Positions 14,683 to 37,455 of a DNA stretch of 64,000 nt are shown here, piece by piece. The position numbers and the translations under genes were made by a program. Origin of the DNA: Amoebidium appalachense (Eukaryota > Ichthyosporea); the NCBI GenBank assembly GCA_963693365.1, contig CAVNZM010000002.1, positions 15,686,001 to 15,750,000 on the forward strand. Direction: 5' to 3'. Numbering within the stretch: the first letter of the stretch is position 1; every line of letters begins with the position of its first letter. The notes beneath the pieces are model-generated. The model made no database searches and had not been told where the DNA came from. It saw only the letters and a list, made by a program, of their open reading frames with translations.

Positions 14683-15308
14683 TGTATGGCCAGGAGTGCA
14701 TCATGGTGCCGGTTCCACAAGGCTACATGCCAACCCAACGAATTCGGAACCAAGGAGGAGGTAACTGTTTCTTCTATGCAGCCAACATCGATCGTACACA
14801 ATATATCGTCGCTCTTCAACATGCAATTCAAACCCGCCCAGAAATTCGCCCACTTGTCCAACGTGCCTATGAAGAATACGCTACACAACTCACACGGTCT
14901 CGCCCGTCTTTCACGGCTTCATCTCTTTTCCAACAGTATCCCAACTTGGAAAGCATCGCTACGCAATATTATCAAGCTACAGAACACAATGATCCACAGC
15001 AAAGGACAAATTCGGAACAACAATTTGACAGAGCACTGAATGAAACCATAGCTCAAGAAATGACAAATGGCTTTGAAGCGTATCTTCGTGTCTTTTCAAA
15101 CCCAACAGTGTACATGGAACACGAGGATATCACACTATTCTGTGCCGTTGCAAATACACATATTCTTGTTCACACAGTGCATCCTGCTTTCCCTGCAGTC
15201 ACACATTACGGTCCACCTGTGTCCTCCACAGTAAGAGCAATAGCAATGCACATGACTGTTAATCCCTATTGCCAACACTTTGAAGAATTGCGGCCTTTTT
15301 CCATGTAA
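14683..15308 (+). CDS. Helitron C-terminal OTU-like cysteine protease
   Basis: The exon follows CCCACACAG at 14682 in phase 1 and runs 208 codons to TAA at 15306-15308. GGGNCFFYAA holds the catalytic Cys (14766-14768), and a distal CQHFEEL supplies the catalytic His (about 15276-15278). MEHEDITLFC lies between, as in OTU proteases. OTU domains cleave ubiquitin-type linkages, and several autonomous Helitrons carry one; its role in transposition is unsettled. The domain is intact in this copy, and its phase supports fusion to the helicase rather than a separate gene. Confidence 0.88.
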
Positions 15309-16057
<749 letters not shown>

Positions 16058-16470
16058 TATGATTTGTACACGTTGTGGACACGGTACAAACAGAGTGGAA
16101 TCCCCACTCACAAACCTTGATTCAATGGTGTACGTGTGATGGGAAGATATACCCACACGGTACAAAATGGCGTACGCGTGATGGGAAGACATACCCACAC
16201 GGTACAAAGTAGTGTACGCGTGATGGGAAGACATACCCACACGGTACAAACTGGTGTACGCGTGATGGGAAAAACATGCCCACACGGTACAAAACAGTGG
16301 AGTCTCCACTCAGAAAACCTGATTCAATGGTGTACACGTGATGGGAAAAACATGCCCACACGGTACAAAAGAGTACAAACCCACTCTGAATTTTCAATGG
16401 TGTACACGTAGTGGATGAAACATGCCCACACGGTACAAAGAGAGTGGAACCCCCACTCCACAATTTCTGT
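16058..16470. repeat. 42-bp tandem array with palindromic spacers
   Basis: Units of about 42 bp of the form GTGTACGCGTGATGGGAAGA...CCCACACGGTACAAA repeat from about 16130 to 16300 and again, more diverged, to 16440. They are interleaved with ~33-bp segments containing short inverted repeats (GAGTGG...CCACTC). Such hairpin-bearing tandem repeats are found near Helitron 3' ends, but no clean CTRR terminus could be assigned. Confidence 0.7.
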
Positions 16471-16505
16471 TTTGGACATGTGTCTAAAAGCACATAGCCA
16501 CCCAT

Positions 16506-16556
16506 CTGCAAAGAAAAAGTCATTCTGTTTCCGTGGGGAGAGTGTTTATCAACAGC
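16506..16556. repeat. ~50-bp direct repeat, copy 1
   Basis: A segment starting CTGCAAAGAAAAAGTC and ending TGTTTATCAACAGC recurs at 18775-18823 with few changes. On the minus strand its end resembles a splice acceptor (TTTTCTTTGCAG). The nature of the repeat is unknown. Confidence 0.6.
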
Positions 16557-17600
<1,044 letters not shown>

Positions 17601-17606
17601 CACACA

Positions 17607-18625
<1,019 letters not shown>

Positions 18626-18659
18626 CTTTAACGAATGGTGATTTCATAAATCCCTAAAT

Positions 18660-18913
18660 CACCGTCGACAACAACACCGCCACAGCAACAGGTACAGCCT
18701 TCCCATACCTACGTACGGTTGTTTACCGTTATTTATCACTGGTATGCCGGTAGTGAAATGTAATTGGTTGTTGCTGCAAAGAAAATGTCTTTCTGTTGCC
18801 GTGGGGAGAGTGTTTATCAACAGCCACTCCCTACCACTCACACGCGCATACCATATCATGTGCACGCAAACACACACAAACACACACACACAAACACACA
18901 CACACACACCTCT

Positions 18914-18964
<51 letters not shown>

Positions 18965-19030
18965 CGCACTGCAGACACACGCGCACGCACACACACACAC
19001 ACACACACATGTGTGCACAATACACACACA

Positions 19031-19080
<50 letters not shown>

Positions 19081-19477
19081 CTGCATCCTCTCCCCTTCCC
19101 CTTCCCCTCCCCCCCCCCCCCCCCCCCCCCCCCCCAACCCACACACACACACCCATAACACCCAACACACACAAATCAACACACCCGCACTGCATAAGTG
19201 CCTAACTCCTCTCATATGGTAGCTCCCCCGCCCGCACACACACATGCAACTTCCCTCTCCCTACCCGATACCTCTTCTACCTCCTCCCCCAACCCGCCTC
19301 TCCTTCACCTCCCCCACACACGCACACACACACACGCGCGCGCGCGCGCTACGCTTCCCCACTGCCTCGTATGGAGATTGGGCCACAGATCGAGGCTCCG
19401 CCGAGATCAGTTTTATTTATTATATAGGTAAAAAGTGGGGGTAGTTTCGTATATTGACTTGTGTAGAGGCAGAGCTC
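18660..19477. repeat. Repeat-rich spacer with second copy of the ~50-bp repeat
   Basis: 18775-18823 repeats 16506-16556. The rest is (CA)n (18913-18957, 18993-19011, 19037-19078), a C-run (19108-19135) and a GC dinucleotide run (19336-19350). No coding sequence is supported. Confidence 0.6.
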
Positions 19478-19522
19478 GGGGGTCCGGTCTTAATGACGTC
19501 ACTAATTGAGAAGGAGGGCAAG
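19478..19522 (+). repeat. Left terminal inverted repeat of the DNA transposon
   Basis: G-run followed by TCCGGTCTT, AATGACGTCAC and GAGAAGGAGGGCAAG; pairs with 23787-23840. Confidence 0.7.
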
Positions 19523-19737
19523 CACAAGAAAAGCACCGATCAAGTTGGGGGCCGCGAGAGACTTTCCTGTTTGCGAAAAGGAAACGAAAGTCCATGTGTG
19601 CACCACGTTACGCGGCCTAAACAAACGAAAAATATTAAACGTAAAACTAGGGAACTAAATTGTATGTTTACTTGTTATTTAGTTTTTACCTTCTGTTGCG
19701 AATCTTAAAAGGTATACCCCTAAGGGGTGCCCACACT

Positions 19738-21255
19738 ATGCCCTCTCGTTGTGTAGCAGACCACTGCAAGGCCACTGCTGGGCCTGGTTGTAAGCAGGTG
19801 CTTATTCGAAGGCACAGTGCAGAGGTTGTTAGTTCGTGGTTTAAGCAAATACGGTCAAGGTACACGGAAGATGACCTGAGGAAGGATCTAGGGGTGTGCC
19901 ATGTCCATTTTCCCGAAGGGTCATTTGTGTTCGGCCCCACTGGGCGAGCAACCTTAGTGGCTGGGGCCATACCGTACACACGTGAGTAAGAGGAAGGACT
20001 ACGCCGGCAGGCCGAAGACGCCAAAAGGCAGCGGGAAGCAGACTTGCTCTTGGGGGAGGACGGACGCACCAAGCGTCGTCGCGAGCGGGAACAAAACGCA
20101 TCGGTTGATGAGCTCAACAAACAGATCGGCACACTCAACATTGTGGTGGGGAAGCGAAACAAGCAGATTTCAGACATGGACTCGGAACTTAAACAGTTGC
20201 GGGACAAATGTGCCGTTTTGGAAGCACGTATGGAGACTGTTGAGCGCAAAAACGAGAGTCTTGGTCAGCCTCTGAAAGAGAAAGAGATTAACTGCATCAG
20301 CAAACTCACCTACGATGGTGTTGTGCAGTCGGACTTCAAAACTCGTTTCTACACACATTTCACAACGGGCAATGCGTTCAAAGCGTTCATTTTGCTCTGT
20401 TTCGAATTTCACCTCCACCTTCTGTATATGGGGGTCGACCCAGTTACTGGGGTGGGGGCTCGGGGCCCAAAGAGAGCACTGTCGTTTGAGAACGCAATCC
20501 TGCTGGTGCTTGTGAGACTGCGGCACAATTTCCCGAATCACCACATGGCCTTCCTGTTTAACATAGGTGAAAAGACACGAAAAAAGTTTTGGCGGGGCTT
20601 GTATTTGCTTAAATGCATGTTCGAACACCCTCTTTTGGATCCACTACAAAACGGTGCATTTACTGCAGCCGCCGTAACTGCAAACGCCCTGCCTTGTTTC
20701 AAGCAAAACTATCCCCATGTCGCTATGATCTTGGACTGCACGGATTTCTTTATTCAGGTGGCTAGTAACACTGAGCTCCAAAAGCTTACATACTCCAGAT
20801 TTAAAGGACACAACACTGTAAAAGTTTTAGTTGCCATGCTTCCCTCTGGTGAAATATTCTATGTATCATCGTGTTATCCAGGTAGAATAAGTGACCGTCT
20901 TATTACTGATGTGTCGGGCATAATATAAAAATGCTGGCCTGGTGCACAGGTTATGGCAGACAAGGGTTTCCTCATAGAAGATCTGCTCAAACAAGCAAAT
21001 ATGCACCTTGTTATCCCTCCCTTCCTTGCAAAGGGAACAATCTTCTCACAGGAGGAGCTGGCCTCCACCCGTGATATTGCCGCTGTGCGGATTCATATTG
21101 AGCGGGCTATTGGGCGGGCGAAGGAGAACAAGATCCTCACGGATACTGTTCCCATCACCATGGTGCCCAATCACTCCCAGGTTGTCCGAGTTTGCTTTGG
21201 GCTTACACGCTTCCAAGGCAAACTCGTGCACTGGGAGGAAGAAGGGGGCCCATAA
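19738..21255 (+). pseudogene. THAP-domain DDE_Tnp_4 transposase with two in-frame stops
   Basis: The ATG at 19738 opens a THAP-like zinc finger (C-x4-C near the start, a Trp near residue 37, then CHVHF), which in this class binds the terminal repeats. The same frame continues through a basic and coiled-coil stretch (about 20000-20300) into the nuclease. GARGPKRALSFENAIL precedes the first Asp in MILDCTD (about 20731). A PSGEIFYVSS strand follows, the second Asp is in MADKGF (about 20953), and the Glu is in HIERAIGRAKE (about 21095). The frame spans 506 codons but is cut by TAA at 19987-19989 and TAA at 20926-20928, with no frame change at either site. A GTGAGT donor-like sequence precedes the first stop, but no phase-compatible nearby acceptor was found. 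Confidence 0.85.
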
Positions 21256-21901
21256 TAAAGCTAATTCAACGGTTTTGTCCCCTCCAGCCGCCCCCCCCCC
21301 CCCCCCCCCCCCCCCCCCTTCCGCCCCCCCCTTTTCAGTTACCCAGTCCCCGTGAAAAAATGTATATATAAAAATACCAACATAAACAAATGGCGCGTGT
21401 TTATGTTTTTCACTGAAACGGGGGGGAAGGGGGGGGGGGGGGGGGGGAGGGAGGGGGGAGAGGGGGGGAAGGGGAAAGGAAGCCTTTAGAAAAACACGAG
21501 CCCGACAGAGAGGGAAAAAAACGAAACCTTCCTGTCTCCCCCCCTCCCCCCCCCCCCTTCCCCCCCCTCTCCCCCCCAGGCCCCTCCTCCCGCCTATTCT
21601 TCCCACACAAAACCACTACACATTCCTGGGTGCGCACGCACGCACGCAAGCAAGCACGCACGCACGCACGCACGCACAGACGCAAGACCTTGTCATCTCA
21701 GCAGTTGTGGTAACAGTAGACCTTCATTCGTTACAGCACATGGCATACATAACCTAGTGCACAGCACTGCCTATTTACAATTTTCATTACATTTATACAG
21801 AACACAAACACCATTTATTATCCTTAACCGGTTATGGTTACCATATAGCAGTACTACTAGCGTTACTAATTTATAAAAGAGATTTATCACTTTACATCGA
21901 T
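21256..21901. other. Intergenic spacer between transposase and SWIM gene
   Basis: The space between the convergent genes holds C-runs (21290-21318, 21538-21555), a G-run (21429-21447) and a CGCA-type tandem repeat (21632-21676). No gene is seen. Confidence 0.6.
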
Positions 21902-22690
21902 CTACCTTTTCTTTCGAGCGAGTACAGATGCCTTTGCGGCCCGGGCCTCTCTGGCATACCCATCATTTATATTATCTATTAATTTCATCAACGATTTAAC
22001 AATATCTGCATTCACGGCCACATTAGCATTCAGCCATGGATTCTCGCGCAAGAAAATAGGATTCATATGACACCCTACTTCCTTCCTCTTAAACTTGCCA
22101 CTATCTTTTTGCCCAGACCCCCCTCCACTCGGGCCATCACCGTCAAGATCCATTTCACCCTCATCCCCACCCCCGTTCCGTTCCCTGCCATCACCTACCC
22201 CACCACCTTCCCCAACCTTTCCTTTTCTTGTAGGCATGTGAGGCTCCCTTCTTTGAAAAATATACTGCTCGATGGGTTTTATTATATCTTTCGACATCTG
22301 CCCCGATGGAACTCCCCACCATTTTTGTTGGCTAGTACTTGCAAACAACTGTGGTTCATCCCCGGGGACCCGACCAGAGAGCCTCACAATATCGGCGTTT
22401 GTGTGTATGAGTGCAGCTTGGTGTGTGCATGCAATGCGAGCCTGTGGACACTGACACCAACCATCTATCACCTTCTTCACCACGTTGTTCTCCTCCTCCA
22501 GCTCCAAATGCAGATAGGCGACATAGAAGTCCGTGGCCATGGAACGGGGCACTAAGCCTCGCAGAAGTACCTTGCGGCCGTCCTTGCAGTAGGAGACCGC
22601 CAGGTACTCACTGCACGACATTGCCCGCCGCCAACTGCGAACAAAATTCTTGAGGGGAAAGTGCTGCATGATTACCTGCACATGTGTATA
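21902..22690 (-). CDS. SWIM zinc-finger protein of the transposon
   Basis: On the minus strand the frame runs from a probable splice acceptor (CATGTGCAG before the codons for VIMQHFPLKNFV) to TAG at 21902. A SWIM signature C-x-C-x6-C-x-H (WCQCPQARIACTHQAAL) follows LRGLVPRSM...YVAYLHLELE, the usual strand region before SWIM fingers. A Gly/Asp-rich linker and a Lys/Arg-rich tail (ARKKR) follow. SWIM fingers bind DNA or protein and occur in proteins encoded next to DDE transposases of THAP/Harbinger type. Convergence with the transposase inside the TIRs argues that it belongs to the element. The 5' exon(s) lie to the right. Confidence 0.65.
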   Translation of the reverse strand, partial: YTHVQVIMQHFPLKNFVRSWRRAMSCSEYLAVSYCKDGRKVLLRGLVPRSMATDFYVAYLHLELEEENNVVKKVIDGWCQCPQARIACTHQAALIHTNADIVRLSGRVPGDEPQLFASTSQQKWWGVPSGQMSKDIIKPIEQYIFQRREPHMPTRKGKVGEGGGVGDGRERNGGGDEGEMDLDGDGPSGGGSGQKDSGKFKRKEVGCHMNPIFLRENPWLNANVAVNADIVKSLMKLIDNINDGYAREARAAKASVLARKKR

Positions 22691-22764
22691 TAGGTGTCCG
22701 CGCAAGCACGTGTGTAGTGTGGATATTCACAGTGTGTGTAGGGAGAAAGCGCGGGAAAGGGGAG

Positions 22765-22822
<58 letters not shown>

Positions 22823-23374
22823 TGTCAGTCTTTATGTATTCCCAATACCCCCTCCCCCTTCTCCCCACCCCCCTCCAACTCCCGTTCACCCCCCCCCTTC
22901 CCCTCTCCTTCCTCCCTTCCCCGGGTCCATAGTCCTCCATCCCTCGGCCTTCATCTCTTCTGTACCCCTTTTCCCCTTTACCCAAGAATCCCAGCCCCCT
23001 CTCCTTCCGAACTGCACTGACATATCTATCTCCTTGCCCCCTGCCCCCCCCTCCCCCCCCCCCTCCTCCCCCCCCCCCCCCCCCCCCCCGAGAAACCATC
23101 ACTCTTATCTACACCCTCCCCCCCCCTCCACTCCCCTCTTCGTTTTCTTTTCTACCTCTCTCCCCTTCGAGCTTCTTTCCCACACACCTTCCTACCTTCA
23201 CTCTCCCATCTTTATCCCCCCCCCCCCCCCCCCTCCTTTTCCGAGCTTCACTCCCTTAACTACTCCCCTTCTCCCCCCCAACCTTCCACCGGGGCTTCTT
23301 CTCCCCCTCCCCCCACCCCCCCACCCCCCCCCCCCGGCTTTACCATCATATGTATGTGTGGAACCATACCCTAC
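22691..23374. repeat. G-run and C-rich spacer inside the transposon
   Basis: A G-run of over 50 bases (22766-22820) and many C-runs (for example 23065-23088, 23217-23232). These probably form an intron of the SWIM gene. No coding sequence is seen. Confidence 0.6.
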
Positions 23375-23597
23375 CTCATCTGCCCATCAAAGACAAAAAC
23401 AGGCACAGGGGTAGCTCCCAGTCCATGTTGCCAGAAGTGTATTTCTTTTTTGAACTTTTCGGTTATCTTTTCCACTATTGCTTTTGGTAACACTATTGTG
23501 TGTGGGCTGTCAGATGTGTGCAATAACATAGCTAGTTCATGGCTTTCCTTCGACTTTGCAGGTACACTACTAAGGGCCTTGTGAAGAATAGCACTAG
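23375..23597 (-). CDS. Possible upstream exon of the SWIM gene
   Basis: On the minus strand an open stretch after ATTGATTAG encodes ASAILHKALSSVPAKSKESH... through HFWQHGLGATPVPVFVFDGQ and ends at ATGAG|GTAGGG. Composition looks coding. Its end phase (2) does not match the SWIM exon start (phase 0), so an intermediate exon is needed or the assignment is wrong. Confidence 0.3.
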
Positions 23598-23786
23598 CTA
23601 ATCAATGCCCACCCGCTTGTCACAAACTAGAGAGCTCGGCAAAAGTGCACCCCTTTTTCTTTTTCTCCGTCAGGCCAACCACTGGTAAAAGATTATCAAA
23701 CCCCATTTTTTACGTTTACTTTTCGTGTGCTTGTTTTGTTTTCGTGGCCTTTTCGTTTTCGTGGATCGAACGCACATTTTGGACCC

Positions 23787-23840
23787 CTTGCCCTCCTTCT
23801 CGGAGCGATCGCCGCTGTGACGTCATTGTTACTGAACCCC
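23787..23840 (-). repeat. Right terminal inverted repeat of the DNA transposon
   Basis: Contains CTTGCCCTCCTTCTC (23787-23801) and GTGACGTCATT (23817-23827) and ends TGAACCCC, the inverse of the left end with 10 extra bases between blocks. Confidence 0.7.
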
Positions 23841-23846
23841 TATAAA
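23838..23846 (+). promoter_or_regulatory. TATA box of the methyltransferase gene
   Basis: CCCCTATAAAGG lies 120 bp before the ATG at 23963 and directly abuts the transposon's right end. Function is inferred from sequence and position. Confidence 0.45.
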
Positions 23847-23962
23847 GGTGAAAGCATTTATGTAGATTCTCAGAAGCAGTAGACACATGTATACGGTATC
23901 TAGGAAGCCTGGCCTTGAACACACGCACAACGTATATTCATCACATGTAAATAAGCATACGT

Positions 23963-28404
<4,442 letters not shown>

Positions 28405-28592
28405 TAAAGAGCCAATGGCTGTCCATTAAGTCTGTCGAAGGGCCTTGGCATATGCAATACCGCGATGGATTTTGGGCCTGTCCCTTTCTTCTTTATCCTC
28501 CCCCCCCCCCCCCCCCCCCCCCTCCCCCCCCCCCCCCCCTCCGGGCACCCCACTCACACACACATGTACACACTTACACACACACACAAGAG

Positions 28593-28625
<33 letters not shown>

Positions 28626-29818
28626 GACCACCACCACTTCCGCACGCATGCACGCACGCATTGGTTCCTTCTTAAATGGTGCAGTTGCAAGGCTTCATGA
28701 CATGAGATGCAAACTCTCCCGGGTGCCTTCTGTGTTTGCAGTGCGTGCAATGTGCATGTGTCTGTGCCAGTGTGTATGAATATTCATACAGTGTGTGAGA
28801 GAGCGTTTGAATGTGGGCACTTCTTTTTAAAAAGGCTACTCGTACAGACTCGAGCGCTTGCACAACAAAAGGCATAGCGTTCTCACCACACACACATGGC
28901 CACACATATACCGTGGCGTTCACTCCTCTCATATACTCTCCATCATTGCGCAAAAGATCAACACTCCCTAATATTAGTCCCCCGCTCCACCCCTATCCCC
29001 CTTCCCCCCTTCACCTCCCCCCCCCCCCCCCCCCCCCCCCCCCCCACACCCCCTCCCGGTCCCTAAACCTCTCCCCTCCCCCTCCCCCTCCCCCTCCCAC
29101 TCCCTCCCCCTCCCCTCCCCCCCCCCCCCCCCCCTCTCACAGGGGGAGGGGGGGGGGGGGGGGGAGACCCCGAAGAGTTGCAATGCAATTCTCAATAGCA
29201 GAGGTTTATTTACAATTAGTGGAATGACGATAACAATGTATGGACTGGTTGCAAAGGCCTTCAATAGGTCAAAAACAGTATATACTCTGTGCGTGTGTTT
29301 TTGTTAGATGTGTTGTACTGATATGTATGGCTGTGTGTGTGTGTGTGTGTGTATGTATATTGATTGTATGCAGGTGAATGAGCAAGCATGTGTGCCTATG
29401 TGTATCCATTCGAACAAAAAAATAAAAAAAGGAAGTACACAATGACACAGTGTAATCTCCAGGAAAACCACTCGCACTCCTCCACATTCCATCGATCACC
29501 CTAAGCATTCTTCAGAGAGACCAGGATCCCTTAAGCCAAACACCAGCCAGTCGTGTGCCTAACTGCTTCAGCGTTCCAACAAATCACTTCCTTGCCCCCA
29601 TCTTTCCAAATAATACCCCCCCCCCCCCCCTTCCCACATATACTACTCGAAGGGGGCTCAGGTGGGAAAGTGGGAGAAGAGGGGAGGGGAGATGAAACAT
29701 CCTATACGAGAGTTTTGGAACGACATAAGTACACACAGCTGCTATCTAGACATCTAGATCTGTCGACATTGGAATGTGCTCACGTGCACCCATGCAACCA
29801 CGTGGCAGGCACGTGGGC
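28405..29818. other. Intergenic region between convergent genes
   Basis: From the methyltransferase stop to the CCDC124 stop. Holds C-runs (28500-28540, 29019-29044), CA/GT tracts and a G-run near 29150. No coding sequence is convincing. Confidence 0.5.
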
Positions 29819-34415
<4,597 letters not shown>

Positions 34416-34782
34416 GGTGGCGGCTGTGTGTGTGTTTGAGGGGAGTGGGTAGGGGGATGGGGGGGGGGGAGGTTGGGGTTTATGGGGGTGGGTGGGTGGG
34501 GAGGGGGGGGGGGGTGGCATCGAAAAGGGAGAGGAAGGGAAAAGGGGGTTGGTAGGGTGAAACAGGTGTGGGGAGTAATTTCAGATTGGGGGAGAGGGGG
34601 GGGGGAGGGGGGGGAGGGGGGGAGGGGGGGAGGGGGGGGGGGGGGGGGGGGAGGAACGGGGGGAGTCTGTGTGGACACCATAAAGGTGAAAAGGAGTGAA
34701 GAGAGAAGGGTTTAGATGAAATGTGAGGGTTGCTGTCGACAATCGTGCCTGGTATGTGTGGTGCCTGCACGTGTGTACTTGC

Positions 34783-34826
<44 letters not shown>

Positions 34827-35094
34827 CCGTGACCACGTGCGTGTGACTGCCTAGCAGTGTCTGCTTGAATGCGCGACACGCTATATGTGTACCCCTGTCG
34901 GTGCGAGCGCGTGTTCAAATGTGGTTCTCAGCATATGCGCGCATGGCGTGAGCTTCCTTTTTTATTACACGAACAAAAAAGTAGGAGTATATGTGTGTGC
35001 GTCTATCTGTGAGTGTGCGCGCGCACACATATGTGCATGTACAAGTGCGTGTGCACGCGTGATTGTGTGTCTGTTTGCATGCGTGCACGTGTGC

Positions 35095-35136
<42 letters not shown>

Positions 35137-35640
35137 CATGCCCACTGTCTGTGTATGAAAGCACGTATCCAGTATGCTGTGCGTGCCTTCCTGCCTGTAC
35201 GTGTATGTGTGTGTGTTAAACATGTCAGTAAGTGTGCCGAGCATGCGATTTATCCTTAAGTACCTGCTGGTTTTACCCTCCCTCTACCTCCCTCACACGT
35301 TACACACAAACCCCCACTATAGCCAGACCATACAATAAGTCCCCGTGGAACGCGCACACAGAACCAAAACAAGCACCCAGACACGCACACGCACACAAAA
35401 TTACGCGTGAACCCCGCGCACGCACAGCCCCAGTTCCTCTTCTCCAGCACCCCTGCCCTCCTTCTCACTCCCCTTTCAAGTGTCTGTTTTTTCCACCCGT
35501 ATCCCGCTGTGTCAAGGTCAACCGCTCTCTCACCTGTATCTCAAAAACGCAACCAAAACTGATTATATAGTCCCTGCGGAGACAAAACCTAACACAACCG
35601 TATCTACCAAAACAGCTTCTACAAACTAAATACACAGCGA
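34416..35640. other. Region upstream of CCDC124
   Basis: G-rich DNA (34580-34655), (GT)n at 34783-34824 and 35098-35134, otherwise mixed sequence. Presumably contains the CCDC124 promoter; no TATA box is obvious. No gene is supported. Confidence 0.4.
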
Positions 35641-35654
35641 AGTTTGCCCAAAAA

Positions 35655-35771
35655 AACTAAGCTCGAATTGTCTGCAGCTGTGTCATGTGATGATGACTCA
35701 TCAGCAAGCCCACCTAAGATACAACGGGCCAGGTCACGGAGGCGCAATCATTGATTTGCGCAAACACTAAT
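35655..35771 (+). other. Open segment in the left inverted repeat
   Basis: The + frame ending TAA at 35769-35771 reads ...HLRYNGPGHGGAIIDLRKH. The right copy on the minus strand reads CRYNGPGHEGAIIDLRKH and ends with TAG at the same position. Family unknown. Confidence 0.3.
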
Positions 35772-36069
35772 GGGCGATGCATTTCTACCGATCTATAGGC
35801 GAACCTGGATCCCGTCGCTGTTCAGAAAACTTTCCGCGTCGAAGCAAGCAGCCGTCGAGCGGGTCATCGGTTGGAAGCTGACTTGGGCAGGGGTAGCCCC
35901 AAGCGCAGACGCAGTCTCTGGCGCCACCATGCCGGTTGTTGCGTCGTGGTACTTCTTGATCTGGGTTGTTTTTTTTTCTTTATTTTTTCAAAACAAGACA
36001 ACCTGCAACGGCCTGCTTCTCCGGAAACAAAAGTTCAGTGCATTTGCTTCGTGCGAGTGGAGGCAGAGA

Positions 36070-37250
36070 GACAAATAAATATATCATACATTGTTTTTGC
36101 CTTGTGTGGCTGCTTACCTGACGACTTGAAATGTGGAAGTTGCCTCCGTCTAGGGCTCTGTAGTGGCCGAACCGACCCCCCGGGTTGTCACGGTCTGTAG
36201 CTTGCCCAGGAGCATGTAGCCGCCGACCATGTGATTGGTAAGCTAGGGCAGCCTTCTTGTAAAAAACACCGACTATCTTCCCGTAAAGCAACGACGTAGT
36301 GTTGTCAGGTGTCTGGGTGGTGTGGTTGTGTGGGTGTGTGTGCATGCCGTGTGTGCGTGGCCGCTCGCGCACACACCTGTATTTATAGACATGTTGAGGG
36401 GAATGGAAAGAGAGAGGGGAGGAGGGGACAAGGGGGGGGGGGGGGGGGGGGGGGAGGGGGGGGGGGGAATATTGGAGGAGGAAGGGGATCATAACTCTGG
36501 TGGGGGGAGGAGGGGGGAGGGGGAACTGAGGAGAAAGGGGGGGAGGGGGGGGGGGGTTTCAGGGGAGGGGAGGGGTCATGGCTCTCCGGGGAGGGGGTTG
36601 GGGAAGAGGGGGGCGGTCCGGGAGAAAGGCGGGTGGGGGGTGAGGAAGGGAAAGGGGGAGGGGGAGAGGAGGTAAAGGAGGGGGGGGGAAGGGGGGAGCA
36701 AGCGGGGAGGCGCGGGGGGAAGGGGAGGGGGAGGGGGGAGGGGGGAGGGGTGGTGTTCCGTGTGATGCAAGTGTTGGTATTTCAACCGTATTAACCAAAA
36801 TTTCGCTGGTGATGGTTACTACAGATGCAACAAACGGGACAGAACGTGTTGACAATGTTCATAATTACTATTAATATGGACACTTAAGTTGCTCAAATGG
36901 GTGAGCTGAATGTATGTATCTGTTTGTTCTACAATTTGCCAGGCTGCCAAGTCCCCGGACAAATGTGCTCGAATATTGACCAGGTGATCAAACCCGCATA
37001 TAGTATCAGCTGCATGCCGCTTTGATTCCTTCTGCCCTCCCTTAGCTTTCGCTTGGTTATTTACCTCTTCCTATTTCCTCTTCAATTTCTTCTCGGCTGG
37101 GTCTTTTCAGGTGTGCTGTGGTTGGTCCTTTGCGATTGAGAATGTTTTGCGTGGGAACTGCCCCGGCTTTGAGGCAAACTCTCTGCCTCTTGATGGTCTT
37201 CAACTCGTTTGTTTCTTCGTTTACCCAAAGTGATTTGCGACATTATGTCA
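36070..37250. other. G-rich spacer without recognised gene
   Basis: G-runs at 36431-36468 and G-rich sequence to 36750, then mixed sequence. Nothing coding could be supported. Confidence 0.4.
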
Positions 37251-37257
37251 GACTTGC

Positions 37258-37455
37258 TTAAGTGCTTCGCATATATTTCCCCGTATTATGGTTTAACCAA
37301 TCTCTGCCCTCACTGGCACACGCACTCGGCCACTTAGCAAAACGTTGTGGGTCGGGTTGTGGATCAGGAAAACCAAACACAGGTACCTTGTTTCCTTCCT
37401 TTACTTCAGAATCGTAACCACTTTTGCACCCAAAAACAGAGCACTTCTTGCCCAT
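37258..37455 (-). CDS. THAP-domain fragment
   Basis: A minus-strand ATG at 37455 opens MGKKCSVFGCKSGYDSEVKE..., with C-x4-C, VPVFGFPDPQPDPQRFAKW (Pro and Trp as in THAP domains) and a second Trp in RDWLNH. The frame stops before the CxxH pair, so the domain is truncated or spliced. THAP domains bind DNA in transposases and derived proteins. Confidence 0.55.
   Translation of the reverse strand: MGKKCSVFGCKSGYDSEVKEGNKVPVFGFPDPQPDPQRFAKWPSACASEGRDWLNHNTGKYMRST

Larger units (their letters stand above)
19478..23840. mobile_element. THAP/DDE_Tnp_4 DNA transposon with TIRs
   Basis: The left end (19478-19522) and the reverse complement of the right end (23787-23840) share GGGGT, then AATGACGTCAC, then GAGAAGGAGGGCAAG in the same order; spacing between the last two blocks is 5 bp on the left and 15 bp on the right. 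Between them lie a transposase gene (+) and a convergent SWIM-protein gene (-). The THAP + DDE_Tnp_4 + second-gene layout resembles ISL2EU/Harbinger-like elements as I recall them. A target-site duplication could not be fixed. Two in-frame stops make this copy probably non-autonomous. Confidence 0.75.
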
